The translations under genes and the position numbers were made by a program. Of a DNA stretch of 64,000 nt, positions 46,179 to 54,054 are shown piece after piece. The DNA is from Salinigranum rubrum (GTDB lineage Archaea > Halobacteriota > Halobacteria > Halobacteriales > Haloferacaceae), in assembly GCF_002906575.1 (NCBI RefSeq), contig NZ_CP026309.1, positions 3,782,001 to 3,846,000 on the forward strand, in the 5' to 3' direction. The notes below the pieces were generated by a model. That model was not told the DNA's origin. It saw nothing but the letters and a program-made list of their open reading frames with translations, and ran no database searches. Position 1 is the stretch's first letter; the number at the start of each line of letters is the position of its first letter.

Positions 46179-46817
46179 GTGAGTCCCGACGCCCCCACCG
46201 ACGACCGGGTCGCGGCCGCGGCCAGCGCCATCGCCGACGGCGACCTGGTGGTCTACCCGACGGAGACGGTGTACGGCCTCGGCGCGGACGCCTCTGACTC
46301 GAAAGCGGTCGAGCGCGTCTTCGAGACCAAGGGCCGCAGTCGGGACAAGCCGCTCTCGCTCGGCGTCCCCGACGTGGAGACCGCGCGGCGCTACGCGCGG
46401 CTCACGCCGCTCGACGAACGCTTCGTCCGAGCGTTCCTCCCTGGTCCCGTGACGGTCGTCGTCGAGACCGACCCGTCGCTCCCCGAGGCGCTCACCGCGG
46501 GCCGCGACCGCGTCGGCCTCCGCATCCCGGACCACGAGGTCGCCCTCGCGCTCTACCGGGCCGCGAAACCGCTCCCCGTCACGGCGACCAGCGCCAACCG
46601 CTCGGGCAGCGGGAGCGTCCGCCGCGTCGACGACCTTGCGCCTGCTGTTCGAGACGCCTGCGCGGTCGTCCTCGACGGCGGCGAGACGCCGGGGACGGAG
46701 AGCACCGTCGTCGACCCCGGCCGCGGCGTCGTCCACCGCCGCGGTGCCCACGCCGACCGGGTGGAGGCGTGGCTGGCCGACCACGCCGACGACGACCACG
46801 CCGGCCACGACGGGTAG
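46179..46817 (+). CDS. threonylcarbamoyl-AMP synthase (Sua5/YciO/YrdC)
   Basis: 212 residues from GTG. It makes threonylcarbamoyl-AMP for the t6A modification at position 37 of tRNAs reading ANN codons. DLVVYPTETVYGLGADASD, KGRSRDKPLSLGV, LPGPVTVVVE, VGLRIPDHEVAL and TATSANRSGSGSV are the YrdC signature parts. The Sua5 C-terminal domain is absent, so it is TsaC-like in length. Converges on the Cas4-like gene. Confidence 0.9.
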   Translation: MSPDAPTDDRVAAAASAIADGDLVVYPTETVYGLGADASDSKAVERVFETKGRSRDKPLSLGVPDVETARRYARLTPLDERFVRAFLPGPVTVVVETDPSLPEALTAGRDRVGLRIPDHEVALALYRAAKPLPVTATSANRSGSGSVRRVDDLAPAVRDACAVVLDGGETPGTESTVVDPGRGVVHRRGAHADRVEAWLADHADDDHAGHDG

Positions 46818-46826
46818 CCCGGAGCC

Positions 46827-47486
46827 TCACCGCCGCAGGAGCGACCGCATCGACCGCGTTTTGACCCCGCAGCGGTCCCGGAACGAACACGCCCGACAGC
46901 GTGCCGTGTTTCGCAGTCGCGGCGGCGGGCCGTCGAGCGACCGCACGGCGCGGAGTGCCCGTCGGTACGCCGCCTTCGCCCGCGTCGAGAGCCGGACCGT
47001 CCGGACCGCACCGTACGCCGGATACTCGACGAGCGCGTGCGACGTCGCCTCCCCGCGTTCCCACGACAGCGCCTTCGCTGCCGCGACCGCCCGCACCTGC
47101 TGGGGCTCCCACACGCCGCGCTCGGGCGGCGCGCCGGGCGAGACGAACGACGGCACCCTCCCGTCGGCCGTGTCGACGAGTTTGTGGACGCGGCCGCGAC
47201 AGTCTTTGCCGGCGAGCGAGACGTGGGTTCCAGCCGGGTCACAGAGGGCTGCCCAGTCGTCGCGCTCGGCCAGTCGTTCCAGCGCCGCCCGGTACGCGCT
47301 CGGCGCGAGCGCGGTCGGTTCCGCGTCCAGTTGTGCGTCGTCCGCGTCCCGGAGTTCGTCGTACCGGAACGCGAGCCGCTGTCGGCGTCGTTCCTCCCGA
47401 GAGGGGCCGTCGTCGCCGTCGCGGCGGGCGTAGTACAGCTGCCGGGGGCAGTACGCCGCCTGCGACACGGCAGTAAAGGTGGGCAT
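46827..47486 (-). CDS. Cas4/RecB-like Fe-S protein without clear nuclease motif
   Basis: 219 residues from ATG (MPTFTAVSQAAYCPRQLYYAR). One Cys at residue 13 and three near the end (C197, C200, C206 in CRACSFRDRC) fit the 4Fe-4S cluster of Cas4 nucleases. In the core, RGRVHKLVD and GRVPSFVSPGAPPERGVWEPQQVRAVAAAKAL lack the Asp and Glu-x-Lys of a PD-(D/E)xK site (His and Ser/Val instead). There is no CRISPR array or cas gene nearby. It is likely a solo haloarchaeal Cas4 paralogue in DNA repair or an inactive form. Confidence 0.78.
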   Translation of the reverse strand: MPTFTAVSQAAYCPRQLYYARRDGDDGPSREERRRQRLAFRYDELRDADDAQLDAEPTALAPSAYRAALERLAERDDWAALCDPAGTHVSLAGKDCRGRVHKLVDTADGRVPSFVSPGAPPERGVWEPQQVRAVAAAKALSWERGEATSHALVEYPAYGAVRTVRLSTRAKAAYRRALRAVRSLDGPPPRLRNTARCRACSFRDRCGVKTRSMRSLLRR

Positions 47487-47640
47487 CCACGGTGGGGTGG
47501 CCGCCCGTTCGTACTTGAACTCTCGGCCAACATCGCGCCGCTCGAACCCAGGTCGTCCCGGTCGCTGTGCCGTCGAGTCTCTCGTCTCGGACGTGACTCG
47601 ACTGGGCCGTGCTAGCGCGGTGGAACCGTCACGAACGGAG

Positions 47641-47691
47641 AAAGGTATATCCCGTCGAACAGCGTATCCAGAATTAACAGAAATCTGTCTC
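47641..47691 (+). promoter_or_regulatory. promoter of glycosyltransferase gene
   Basis: GGTATATCCC near 47644 and GAATTAACAG at 47671-47680 are AT-rich boxes 16-48 nt before the ATG at 47692. The first is the likelier TATA box, predicting a start near 47672 and a 20-nt leader. Confidence 0.4.
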
Positions 47692-48507
47692 ATGGTCGAG
47701 CTAAGTATCATCATTCCAACCATCAGACCGGAGTCGGAGATCGACTGCCTGCGCTATCTCGACGCGCAGGAGTTCGACGACTACGAGGTGATCATCCGCT
47801 CCGATCCTGGTGCCTCCAAAGCCCGGAACGAGGCGATCAAACGGGCGAACAGCGAGAAGCTCGTGTTCCTCGACGACGACTCGATGCCGCGTCCGGGCTA
47901 CCTGCAGGCGGTGAGTGATGCGCTCGACGAACACGACGTCGTCGCCGGTCGGGTGTTCCAGCCGGACGACGCCGTCATCACCTACAAGCAGTTGCCGTGG
48001 TACGACCAGGGCGACGAGGGGAAGTACACCGACCTCGTCGTCGGCTGCAACATGGCGATGCGGAAGTCGGTCATCGACGCCGTCGGTGGGTTCAACGAGA
48101 CGTTCTTCCACGGCCACGAGGAGACGGAACTGGGCCGGCGCATCAGCCAGCAGTTCGACATCTGGTACGAACCGAGCATGGTCGTCGAGCACTACTACGC
48201 CTTCTCCGTCCGGCAGTACTGGGAGAAGTCCTACCGGCACGGGAAGGCCGACGCCGACTGGTGGGTCGTCGACGAGGTTCCACTCTCGACGCGCCTCCGC
48301 AAGTGTCTCCCGTGGAACGTGCTCCGCCGCCAGCCGGTCGAAACCGTCGCGATGCTCGTCCTCAAGTTCGGCCGGGTCCGTCGGCTCACCGCACAGCTTC
48401 TGGGGCTCGTCGACATCCCCGAGCGTCGACAGGCACACGGCAACGCCTCCCAGGTCCGACGCGAGTCCTCCGAGGGCATCTCGCCCCTCTCGTCAGGCCG
48501 GGACTAA
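47692..48507 (+). CDS. family 2 glycosyltransferase
   Basis: 271 residues. A GT-A fold: VELSIIIPTIRPESEIDCLRYL, nucleotide-sugar site with DDD in EKLVFLDDDSMPRPGYL, and the acceptor part VVGCNMAMRKSVIDAVGGFNETFFHGHEETELGRRI with the ED-like pair. No membrane helix is certain. It could act in N-glycan or exopolysaccharide assembly. Divergent from the Cas4-like gene. Confidence 0.9.
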   Translation: MVELSIIIPTIRPESEIDCLRYLDAQEFDDYEVIIRSDPGASKARNEAIKRANSEKLVFLDDDSMPRPGYLQAVSDALDEHDVVAGRVFQPDDAVITYKQLPWYDQGDEGKYTDLVVGCNMAMRKSVIDAVGGFNETFFHGHEETELGRRISQQFDIWYEPSMVVEHYYAFSVRQYWEKSYRHGKADADWWVVDEVPLSTRLRKCLPWNVLRRQPVETVAMLVLKFGRVRRLTAQLLGLVDIPERRQAHGNASQVRRESSEGISPLSSGRD

Positions 48508-48594
48508 CGACCCGGATGGCCGACCCTGTTACTCGGTTCCGCCCGCGTTAACGACTGCTTGTTTATCCACCTCGCATTCGTACGACGAGGTACC

Positions 48595-49740
48595 ATGACC
48601 TACACCGTCGCGTTCATCGGCACCGGACCCGACCCGAAGAACCCCAGCACCGACGGCTTCGCGATGGCGTACCGCCACGCCCCCGGCTACCAGCGCCTCG
48701 ACGACTGCGAACTCGTCGCCTGTGCCGACGTCGTCCCCGAGAACGCCCAGGCGTTCGCCCGCATCCACGACATCCCGCCGGGACACGTCTACACCGACTA
48801 CGAGGAGATGCTCTCCGAAATCCGCCCCGACATCGTGAGCATCTGCACGCCCCCCGCGATTCACGCCGACCTCGTCATCGGCACCGCCCGGAGCGGCGTC
48901 GTACAGGCCATCCACTGCGAGAAGCCCATGGCGCTCACCTGGGGCGACGCGCGGGAGATGGCCCGCGTCTGCGAGGAGGAGGGCGTCCAACTCACCATCA
49001 ACCACCAGAAACGCTTCGGTAACCCGGTCCGACAGGCGAAAACCCTCATCGACCGCGGCACCGTCGGCGACGTCGAACGGCTCGAGTTCAGCGCGGAGAC
49101 CCTCTACGACATGGGGACGCACTTCTTCGACATCTGCAACTACCTCAACGACGGCTCGCCCGTCGAGTGGGTGCTGGCCAACATCGACTACACCGAGGAG
49201 AACGTCCTCTTCGGGACGCACAACGAGAACCAGGCCATCGCGCAGTGGCGCTACGCGAACGGCGTGAGTGGGTTGGCGTCGACGGGACGCGCGGCGGACT
49301 TCGTCGGCTGTCAGCTCCGCGTCGTCGGCGCAGAGGGCGTCATCGAACTCGGCGCCGACGAGGCCGAACTCCGCTACCGCGCCGACGGCTCCGACTGGAC
49401 CGTCGTCGACACGGGTCTCGACACGGTCCACAAGCCCATGCCCGGTCGCGTGCGCTCGGGGCTGTCGACGGTCGCGAGCAAGCTCCCCACGACACTCTCC
49501 GCGAGGGTCACCGACCGGCTCTCGACGACGAGCTACGAGGAGCGCGCCATCGAGGAACTCGTCACGGCGTTGGAGGCGGGGACCGAATCGGAGCTCTCGG
49601 CGGACAACGCGCTCGCGGCCGAGGAACTCATCTTCGCCAGTTGGGAGTCCGCGCGTCGCCGCGGCCGCGTCGACCTCCCGCTCGACATCGAGGACAACCC
49701 GCTCGAATCGATGGTCGAAGCGGGTGACCTCCTCGTCTAG
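48595..49740 (+). CDS. Gfo/Idh/MocA-family oxidoreductase
   Basis: 381 residues. The N-terminal Rossmann half has TVAFIGTGPDPKNP, ELVACADVVPENAQAFA and VSICTPPAIHADLVIGTA. HCEKPMALTWGDAREMARVCEE has the catalytic Lys of the EKP motif and DMGTHFFDICNYL the His of the C-terminal half. An NAD(P)-linked sugar or inositol dehydrogenase role is likely. CTTGTTTATCC lies about 30 nt before the ATG. It follows the glycosyltransferase on the same strand. Confidence 0.9.
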   Translation: MTYTVAFIGTGPDPKNPSTDGFAMAYRHAPGYQRLDDCELVACADVVPENAQAFARIHDIPPGHVYTDYEEMLSEIRPDIVSICTPPAIHADLVIGTARSGVVQAIHCEKPMALTWGDAREMARVCEEEGVQLTINHQKRFGNPVRQAKTLIDRGTVGDVERLEFSAETLYDMGTHFFDICNYLNDGSPVEWVLANIDYTEENVLFGTHNENQAIAQWRYANGVSGLASTGRAADFVGCQLRVVGAEGVIELGADEAELRYRADGSDWTVVDTGLDTVHKPMPGRVRSGLSTVASKLPTTLSARVTDRLSTTSYEERAIEELVTALEAGTESELSADNALAAEELIFASWESARRRGRVDLPLDIEDNPLESMVEAGDLLV

Positions 49741-49790
49741 TCGTCGAGCGCCTGAGACGACCTGGTGTGAGTCGATTCCGGCGGGTCGGC

Positions 49791-50798
49791 TCACGCCGCC
49801 GTGGTGGTCGTCGCCGTCGTCGTCTCCTCGTCGTCGATACCGAACTGTTCGCGCGTCTCGGTCGCCATCTCGGTCGCGAGGCCCTCCAGCGACTCGCCCA
49901 TCTCGGCCAGCGAGTCCGCCGGCTCTTCGAGGTCGGTGGTGAACGTCGCGAACGCCGCCGCGACCTCGTCGAGTTCCCGCGCCGCGTCCCGTGCGATCTG
50001 TCTGGCCTGGTCCGTCGAACCGTTCAGTTCGAGCGCGCGCGCCGTCCCGAGACGTCCGACCGCGGTGGCGAACGTGTCGAGCGGGGCGCGCAGGTCGCCG
50101 AACGCGCGTATCTCCGCTTCGAACTGTGTGAGCTTCCGACGGTACCGTTCGGTGTCGAGTTCCGAGAGGACGCTGGTGGCCGACACGGCCGTCTCTTCGA
50201 CGAGGGTCTGGTAGGGGCTGCTCGCGATGCGACTCGCCGCGTCCATCTCGCTCATGGCGTCCTCGGCGGCCCCGTCGTCGGCCGATGCGAGCGCCTCGCG
50301 GGTCTCCGTGAGGTGGTAGTACGCGTCGACGAGGCTGGTCTGCGTCTCGGTCGCCAGTCGGAGAAACCGCGTCATCTCTTCGAGGCTCGCGAGCGTCTCT
50401 TCTTGTTCCTCGGTCACCACCGCCTCGCGGGCCCGCTCCAGTTCCCGCTCCGCCTCCTCGACGGCCGCAACCACCTCGTCGCCGTCGAACTCGAGATACG
50501 ACGCGTCGGCCGCGAGGATGGTCTCGCCCGCGTCGCCGACGTACTGTTCGACTGCCGCGTCGAGCGTCGACGTCACGGCCGAGAGCCGCTGTTGCGCCTC
50601 GCGCACCTCGGGACTCGGCGTATCCGTCGGGGACTCTGTCGGCGTGTCCGTAGCGGTCTCGGTCGGTTCGGTAGCCGTCGGGGGCGACTCCGTCGGGGTG
50701 TCGGTCGGTGGGGCCGTCGGCTCCGGAGTCGACTGGTTGGTCGCGCCACACCCTGCGAGTGCGGTCGTCAGGAGGACCAGGAACGGTCGACGTTCCAT
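49791..50798 (-). CDS. lipoprotein with long helical domain
   Basis: 335 residues. MERRPFLVLLTTALAGC is a signal with the lipobox LAGC at about residue 17. A Thr/Pro/Glu linker follows (TDTPTESPPTATEPTETATDTPTE). Residues about 65-315 are mostly alpha-helical, rich in Ala, Glu and Arg (AAVEEAERELERAREAVVTEEQEETLASLEEMTRFL), then an acidic Thr-rich end. Probably a surface-tethered helical bundle of unknown role. Ends convergent with the oxidoreductase. Confidence 0.82.
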   Translation of the reverse strand: MERRPFLVLLTTALAGCGATNQSTPEPTAPPTDTPTESPPTATEPTETATDTPTESPTDTPSPEVREAQQRLSAVTSTLDAAVEQYVGDAGETILAADASYLEFDGDEVVAAVEEAERELERAREAVVTEEQEETLASLEEMTRFLRLATETQTSLVDAYYHLTETREALASADDGAAEDAMSEMDAASRIASSPYQTLVEETAVSATSVLSELDTERYRRKLTQFEAEIRAFGDLRAPLDTFATAVGRLGTARALELNGSTDQARQIARDAARELDEVAAAFATFTTDLEEPADSLAEMGESLEGLATEMATETREQFGIDDEETTTATTTTAA

Positions 50799-50869
50799 GG
50801 CCGGCCAGTCATGTCTTGAGACATACATATTTTGGGAAGCGGAGTCGGCGGGAGTCGCACCGTGCAACG

Positions 50870-50880
50870 AAACGTTTTAC
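50870..50880 (+). promoter_or_regulatory. promoter of tRNA-Pro
   Basis: ACGTTTTACC at about 50870-50879 is centred 32 nt before the tRNA 5' end, predicting a start a few bases upstream of it. Confidence 0.45.
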
Positions 50881-50906
50881 CGCTCCGCTCGTCCACAGTC
50901 GAGTGC

Positions 50907-50979
50907 GGGACCGTGGGTTAGCCTGGTATACTTCGGGCCTTGGGTGCCCGTGACCCCGGTTCGAATCCGGGCGGTCCCA
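50907..50979 (+). tRNA. tRNA-Pro (anticodon TGG)
   Basis: The acceptor stem GGGACCG pairs with CGGTCCC, followed by discriminator A. The anticodon arm is CGGGC-CTTGGGT-GCCCG with anticodon TGG, and the T arm CCCGG-TTCGAAT-CCGGG. The D arm GGTT...ACTT is weaker, with one mismatch. 73 nt with no intron and no encoded CCA. The 3' 22 nt are repeated at 51100-51121. Confidence 0.95.
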
Positions 50980-50984
50980 CTTCT

Positions 50985-51042
50985 CCGCGGATTTCCCAGC
51001 GAGCACCGCGAAGCGTGTGCGAGCGACGCCCGAAATCCGCGG
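50985..51042. terminator. 11-bp inverted repeat just after tRNA-Pro
   Basis: CCGCGGATTTC at 50985-50995 and GAAATCCGCGG at 51032-51042 pair perfectly across a 36-nt loop. It starts 6 nt after the tRNA and could end transcription or guide 3' processing. Confidence 0.4.
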
Positions 51043-51058
51043 TGTGTGGACGACCCCG

Positions 51059-51121
51059 CGATTCGAGCCCTGCAAGACGAGCGAAGCGAGTCTTGCTCAG
51101 GTTCGAATCCGGGCGGTCCCA
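51059..51121 (+). repeat. partial copy of tRNA-Pro 3' end with adjoining hairpin
   Basis: 22 nt at 51100-51121 are identical to the T arm and 3' acceptor strand of the tRNA (50958-50979), 142 bp away. GCAAGAC at 51072-51078 pairs with GTCTTGC at 51090-51096 around GAGCGAAGCGA, and the pairing extends imperfectly outward to GATTCGAG and TTCGAATC. It looks like a decayed tail copy or attachment-site remnant; no integrase is nearby. Confidence 0.85.
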
Positions 51122-51123
51122 TT

Positions 51124-51239
51124 CCACTTTTTGCTCGGTCGCTCCGCTCCCTCGCAAAAACGTGGGGAAAAGCGCTCCTTCCTCACTTCGCTTCGCTCCG
51201 TTCGGTCGTCAGCCCGCGACTCGCGGTGCTCGTCGCGGG
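51124..51239. repeat. two further hairpins between tRNA copy and SLC13 gene
   Basis: CCACTTTTTGC at 51124-51134 pairs with GCAAAAACGTGG at 51154-51165 with one bulge. CCCGCGA at 51213-51219 pairs with TCGCGGG at 51233-51239. The blocks between are rich in CGCTCCGCTCC and CTTCGCTTCGCTCC, similar in style to the spacer of the 101-bp repeats at 29 kb. Nothing coding is seen. Confidence 0.5.
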
Positions 51240-51292
51240 ACAGTACTTGAACTCCCCCACGGACATTGCGAGCCGTGTGCGATTCGACCCGC

Positions 51293-53137
51293 TCACAACC
51301 CGAAGAAGAACACGATACCGAGCGTCGTCGCCACGGCGAAGATGAGTTGCATCGGGCCGCCGACGCGCATGTAGTCGGTGAACCGGTAGCCGCCGGGACC
51401 GTAGACGAAGAGGTTCGTCTGGTAGCCGACGGGCGTCATGAACGCCGTCGACGCCGCGAACGTGACGGCGAGAACGAACGAGAAGGCGTTGGCACCGAGT
51501 GTCGTCGCGGCCTCCACCGCGACCGGAACCATCAGCACGACGCTCGCGTTGTTCGAGATGACGTTCGTCAGGAGCGCCGTCACGACGTAAAAGAGTCCGA
51601 GGACGCCCACGAGGGGGAGGAGTTCCGAACTCAGGACGACGAACTCCGCGAGGAGTTCGGCCGCACCCGTCCGTTCCATGGCGATGCCGAGCGGGATGAC
51701 GCCCGCGAGGAGGAAGATGACGTCCCACTGGACGGCGTCGTAAATCTCGGTCGGGCGGAGACAGCGCGTGGCGACCATCGCCATCGCGCCCGCGAGTGCG
51801 CTCACGACGATGGGGACGAAATCGAGCGCCGCGAGCGCGACGACGACGGCGACGATGCCGACGGCGACGGGAATCTTCGACTCGCGGAAGTCGTGGCGCT
51901 CGACCTCCTGGGCGACGATGAAGTCGCGGTTCTGGTCCATCCGCTCGATGCTCTCGGTGGCGGCCTGCACCAACAGGGTGTCGCCGACGCGGAACTGGAC
52001 GCTGTCGAGGCGTTTGCGGACGAGTTCCCCGCCGCGGCGGAGCGCGAGAACGGTCGCGTCGTAGCGCTGGCGAAACCGCGAACTGACGAGCGACTCGCCG
52101 ACGAGCGACGACCCGGGCGCGATGACCACCTCGACGAGGTTCTGCCCCTCGCCGGCGGCTTCGAGTTCGGCCTCGTCGACGGTGACCGGGACGAGGTCGA
52201 GCCCCTCCTCGTCGAGAAAGCCCACGAGGGTGTCGCGGTCGGTCCGCAGCGCGAACACGTCGCCGACCTGTATCTCCTTCGGGCCGAGCGGTTCGAGGAA
52301 CACCTTGTTGTGGCGGATAAGCTGGAGGAGGTCGACGTCGAAGTCGGTCTCGACCAGCGCCTCGGACACCCGCATTCCCACCAGTGGCGAGTCCTCGCGC
52401 ACCATTACCTCGGTGAGGTAGTCGGCCATCTCGAACTCCTCGGTGAGGTCGATTCGCGGTTTGATGCGCTCGGGCGTCAGCACGCGCCCCAGGGTGAGGA
52501 GGTAGACGGTGCCGACGAGGCTCACGACCAGTCCGAGTTGGGTGAACTCGAACATGCCGAACGGCTGGCCCAGCAGCCTGTCCGACAGTTCGGAGGCGAG
52601 GATGTTCGTCGAGGTGCCGATGAGGGTGAGCATCCCGCCGAACATCGACGCGTACGAGAGCGGTAAGAGGAGCTTCGAGGGGGAGGTACCGCCGCGCTCC
52701 GCCAGATCGGTCACCATCGGGAGGAGGATAGCGACGGCCGCGGTGTTGTTGATGAAGCCCGAGATGGGGGCGACGACGCCGATGGTCGCGCCGAGTTGGC
52801 GGCTCTCGCTGTCGACGGTGTACCGCGAGATGAACGCCCCGAGTTTCTGGACGATGCCCGTCCGCTGGACGCCCTCGCTCAGGATGAACATCGCCAGTAC
52901 GGTGAGCGTCGCGGCGTTGGCGAAGCCCGACAGCCCCTCCTCGGGTGAGACCATCGGAATCGGCGAACCGAGGAGGCCCACGTCGACGAACAGCCCCGAC
53001 ACCGGCTCGACGAGCATCAGCGTGACCATCACCGAGATGGCCGTCACGTCCACCGGTACCGGCTCGGTGGCGAACAGCACGAGGGCCACGAGGATGAGCG
53101 CGAAGACGACGACGATGCCGGGTGTGAGCGCGACCAC
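51293..53137 (-). CDS. SLC13-type transporter with two central TrkA-C (RCK_C) domains
   Basis: 614 residues from GTG. Divalent anion/sodium symporter fold in two halves, each with a re-entrant Asn motif: ISGFINNTAAVAILLPM and LLTNVISNNASVVLMVP, then GTSTNILAS and GYQTNLFVYGPGGY. Between them, residues about 220-400 carry two TrkA-C domains (LVGMRVSEALVETDFDVDLL; LVGESLVSSRFRQRYDATVLALRR), which bind ligand and gate transport. Candidates are sulfate, citrate or other dicarboxylates. Confidence 0.92.
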   Translation of the reverse strand: MVALTPGIVVVFALILVALVLFATEPVPVDVTAISVMVTLMLVEPVSGLFVDVGLLGSPIPMVSPEEGLSGFANAATLTVLAMFILSEGVQRTGIVQKLGAFISRYTVDSESRQLGATIGVVAPISGFINNTAAVAILLPMVTDLAERGGTSPSKLLLPLSYASMFGGMLTLIGTSTNILASELSDRLLGQPFGMFEFTQLGLVVSLVGTVYLLTLGRVLTPERIKPRIDLTEEFEMADYLTEVMVREDSPLVGMRVSEALVETDFDVDLLQLIRHNKVFLEPLGPKEIQVGDVFALRTDRDTLVGFLDEEGLDLVPVTVDEAELEAAGEGQNLVEVVIAPGSSLVGESLVSSRFRQRYDATVLALRRGGELVRKRLDSVQFRVGDTLLVQAATESIERMDQNRDFIVAQEVERHDFRESKIPVAVGIVAVVVALAALDFVPIVVSALAGAMAMVATRCLRPTEIYDAVQWDVIFLLAGVIPLGIAMERTGAAELLAEFVVLSSELLPLVGVLGLFYVVTALLTNVISNNASVVLMVPVAVEAATTLGANAFSFVLAVTFAASTAFMTPVGYQTNLFVYGPGGYRFTDYMRVGGPMQLIFAVATTLGIVFFFGL

Positions 53138-53322
53138 GGGCGGACGTTACCACCTGCGGGCAAAAACGTGCTGGATGAGGGCGCCACGGTGGTCGAGTTC
53201 TGTGGTGTCCGCGTGTCGACGGACCGGTCGAACGGACGACCGTTCACCGGTCGACGGTGGACGGAGGGGGGCGCCGACGACTCGAAACGCTGGTATGCGC
53301 GGCCCCGCTACGGACGTGCGTC

Positions 53323-53766
53323 GTGGTCCTCTCGCAGTTCCGCCCGCGGCGGCTCGTCCTCCCTGCACCCCTGTTGTCGCGGCTTCGGGCGCACATCACG
53401 GAGGAACACCCCAGCGAGGCAGGGGGGTATCTCGTCTGCGAGTGGGCGGACGCCTCGCTGCGGGCCGTCGACACCGTCCGACTCGACAACGAGTCCGACC
53501 GCCCGCTGTGGCAGTTCGAGACGACGGTCGACGACGTGCCGGCGATGCCGCGTGTGTTCTATCACTCGCACACGACCCCGGCGTCGCCCTCCGGCCTCAC
53601 CAAACCCGACCGGAAGGTCACCGAACGGTTTCAGCTGGTCGTGTTCGCACCGGGCGGTGAGCCGGGGAGCTACCGGCTCTTTCACCGTGGCGTGTTCAAC
53701 TGGCGGGAGTTCGCCGTGGTGGTCGACTCCGAGAGCGGTCGGACGCGCCTCCCGCGACTCGTCTGA
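53323..53766 (+). CDS. divergent JAMM/MPN-like metalloprotease-fold protein
   Basis: 147 residues from a GTG chosen to give a short N terminus. ITEEHPSEAGGYLVCEW resembles the Glu-containing start of JAMM proteases (E32) and FYHSHTTPASPSGLTKPD the HxH and Asp ligands (H81, H83, D96). The usual spacing is HxHx10D with SxxD; here it is HxHx12D with TxxD. JAMM proteins remove SAMP modifiers in haloarchaea (known). Activity is uncertain given the changed spacing. It is divergent from the SLC13 gene. Confidence 0.6.
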   Translation: MVLSQFRPRRLVLPAPLLSRLRAHITEEHPSEAGGYLVCEWADASLRAVDTVRLDNESDRPLWQFETTVDDVPAMPRVFYHSHTTPASPSGLTKPDRKVTERFQLVVFAPGGEPGSYRLFHRGVFNWREFAVVVDSESGRTRLPRLV

Positions 53767-53833
53767 CCGCCCCGTCCCGCGTCCTCGACCTTATATTCCC
53801 TAGGGACTCGTGAAGTCATGATACGCATCTAAA

Positions 53834-53930
53834 GTGTTCGTTCGAACACCAGTACACTCCAACAGTGGTTGTGCATTGGATTTTACACCCACACAGTAAA
53901 CAATAGCAGGGCAAGGTCTTTTTACCGTGG
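53834..53930 (+). promoter_or_regulatory. regulatory region of the symporter operon
   Basis: An AT-rich stretch, unusual here. GTGTTCG-TT-CGAACAC at 53834-53849 is a 7-bp inverted repeat and possible operator. GTCTTTTTACC at about 53916-53926 is a strong TATA-like box centred about 33 nt before the ATG at 53956, so the mRNA should start just before the tiny ORF. Confidence 0.5.
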
Positions 53931-53955
53931 AAATTTCGGCATTCCTGTGTCACAG

Positions 53956-54054
53956 ATGCGGCAGACCGTACACGAGTTCGCCGAAAACGCTGGTGAATCG
54001 ACCACTGATCGCCCGTCGGACTACCGGTTCTGGAAGGTGGGTGAGCGCGAGTGA
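53956..54054 (+). CDS. tiny soluble protein translationally coupled to symporter
   Basis: 32 residues (MRQTVHEFAENAGESTTDRP, then a Tyr/Trp-containing end SDYRFWKVGERE). It follows the promoter directly and its TGA overlaps the GTG of the symporter (GTGA), so translation is probably coupled. A 61-residue frame opened by an upstream start is possible but begins before the predicted transcription start. It may be a leader peptide or small subunit. No family recognised. Confidence 0.6.
   Translation: MRQTVHEFAENAGESTTDRPSDYRFWKVGERE

Noticed and set aside
48529-50751. A 740-codon minus-strand frame
   Set aside because: It is antisense to the oxidoreductase and in another frame of the lipoprotein gene; its Arg/Gly-rich composition is typical of a shadow frame.
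50980-51099. An integrated mobile element between tRNA-Pro and its copy
   Set aside because: Only about 120 bp lie between, with no integrase or cargo; at most a remnant.
50809-51157. Overlapping minus-strand frames reading GPPGFEP and RPDSNRG-like peptides
   Set aside because: They are antisense to tRNA-Pro and its tail copy; such peptides are a known artefact of translating tRNA regions.
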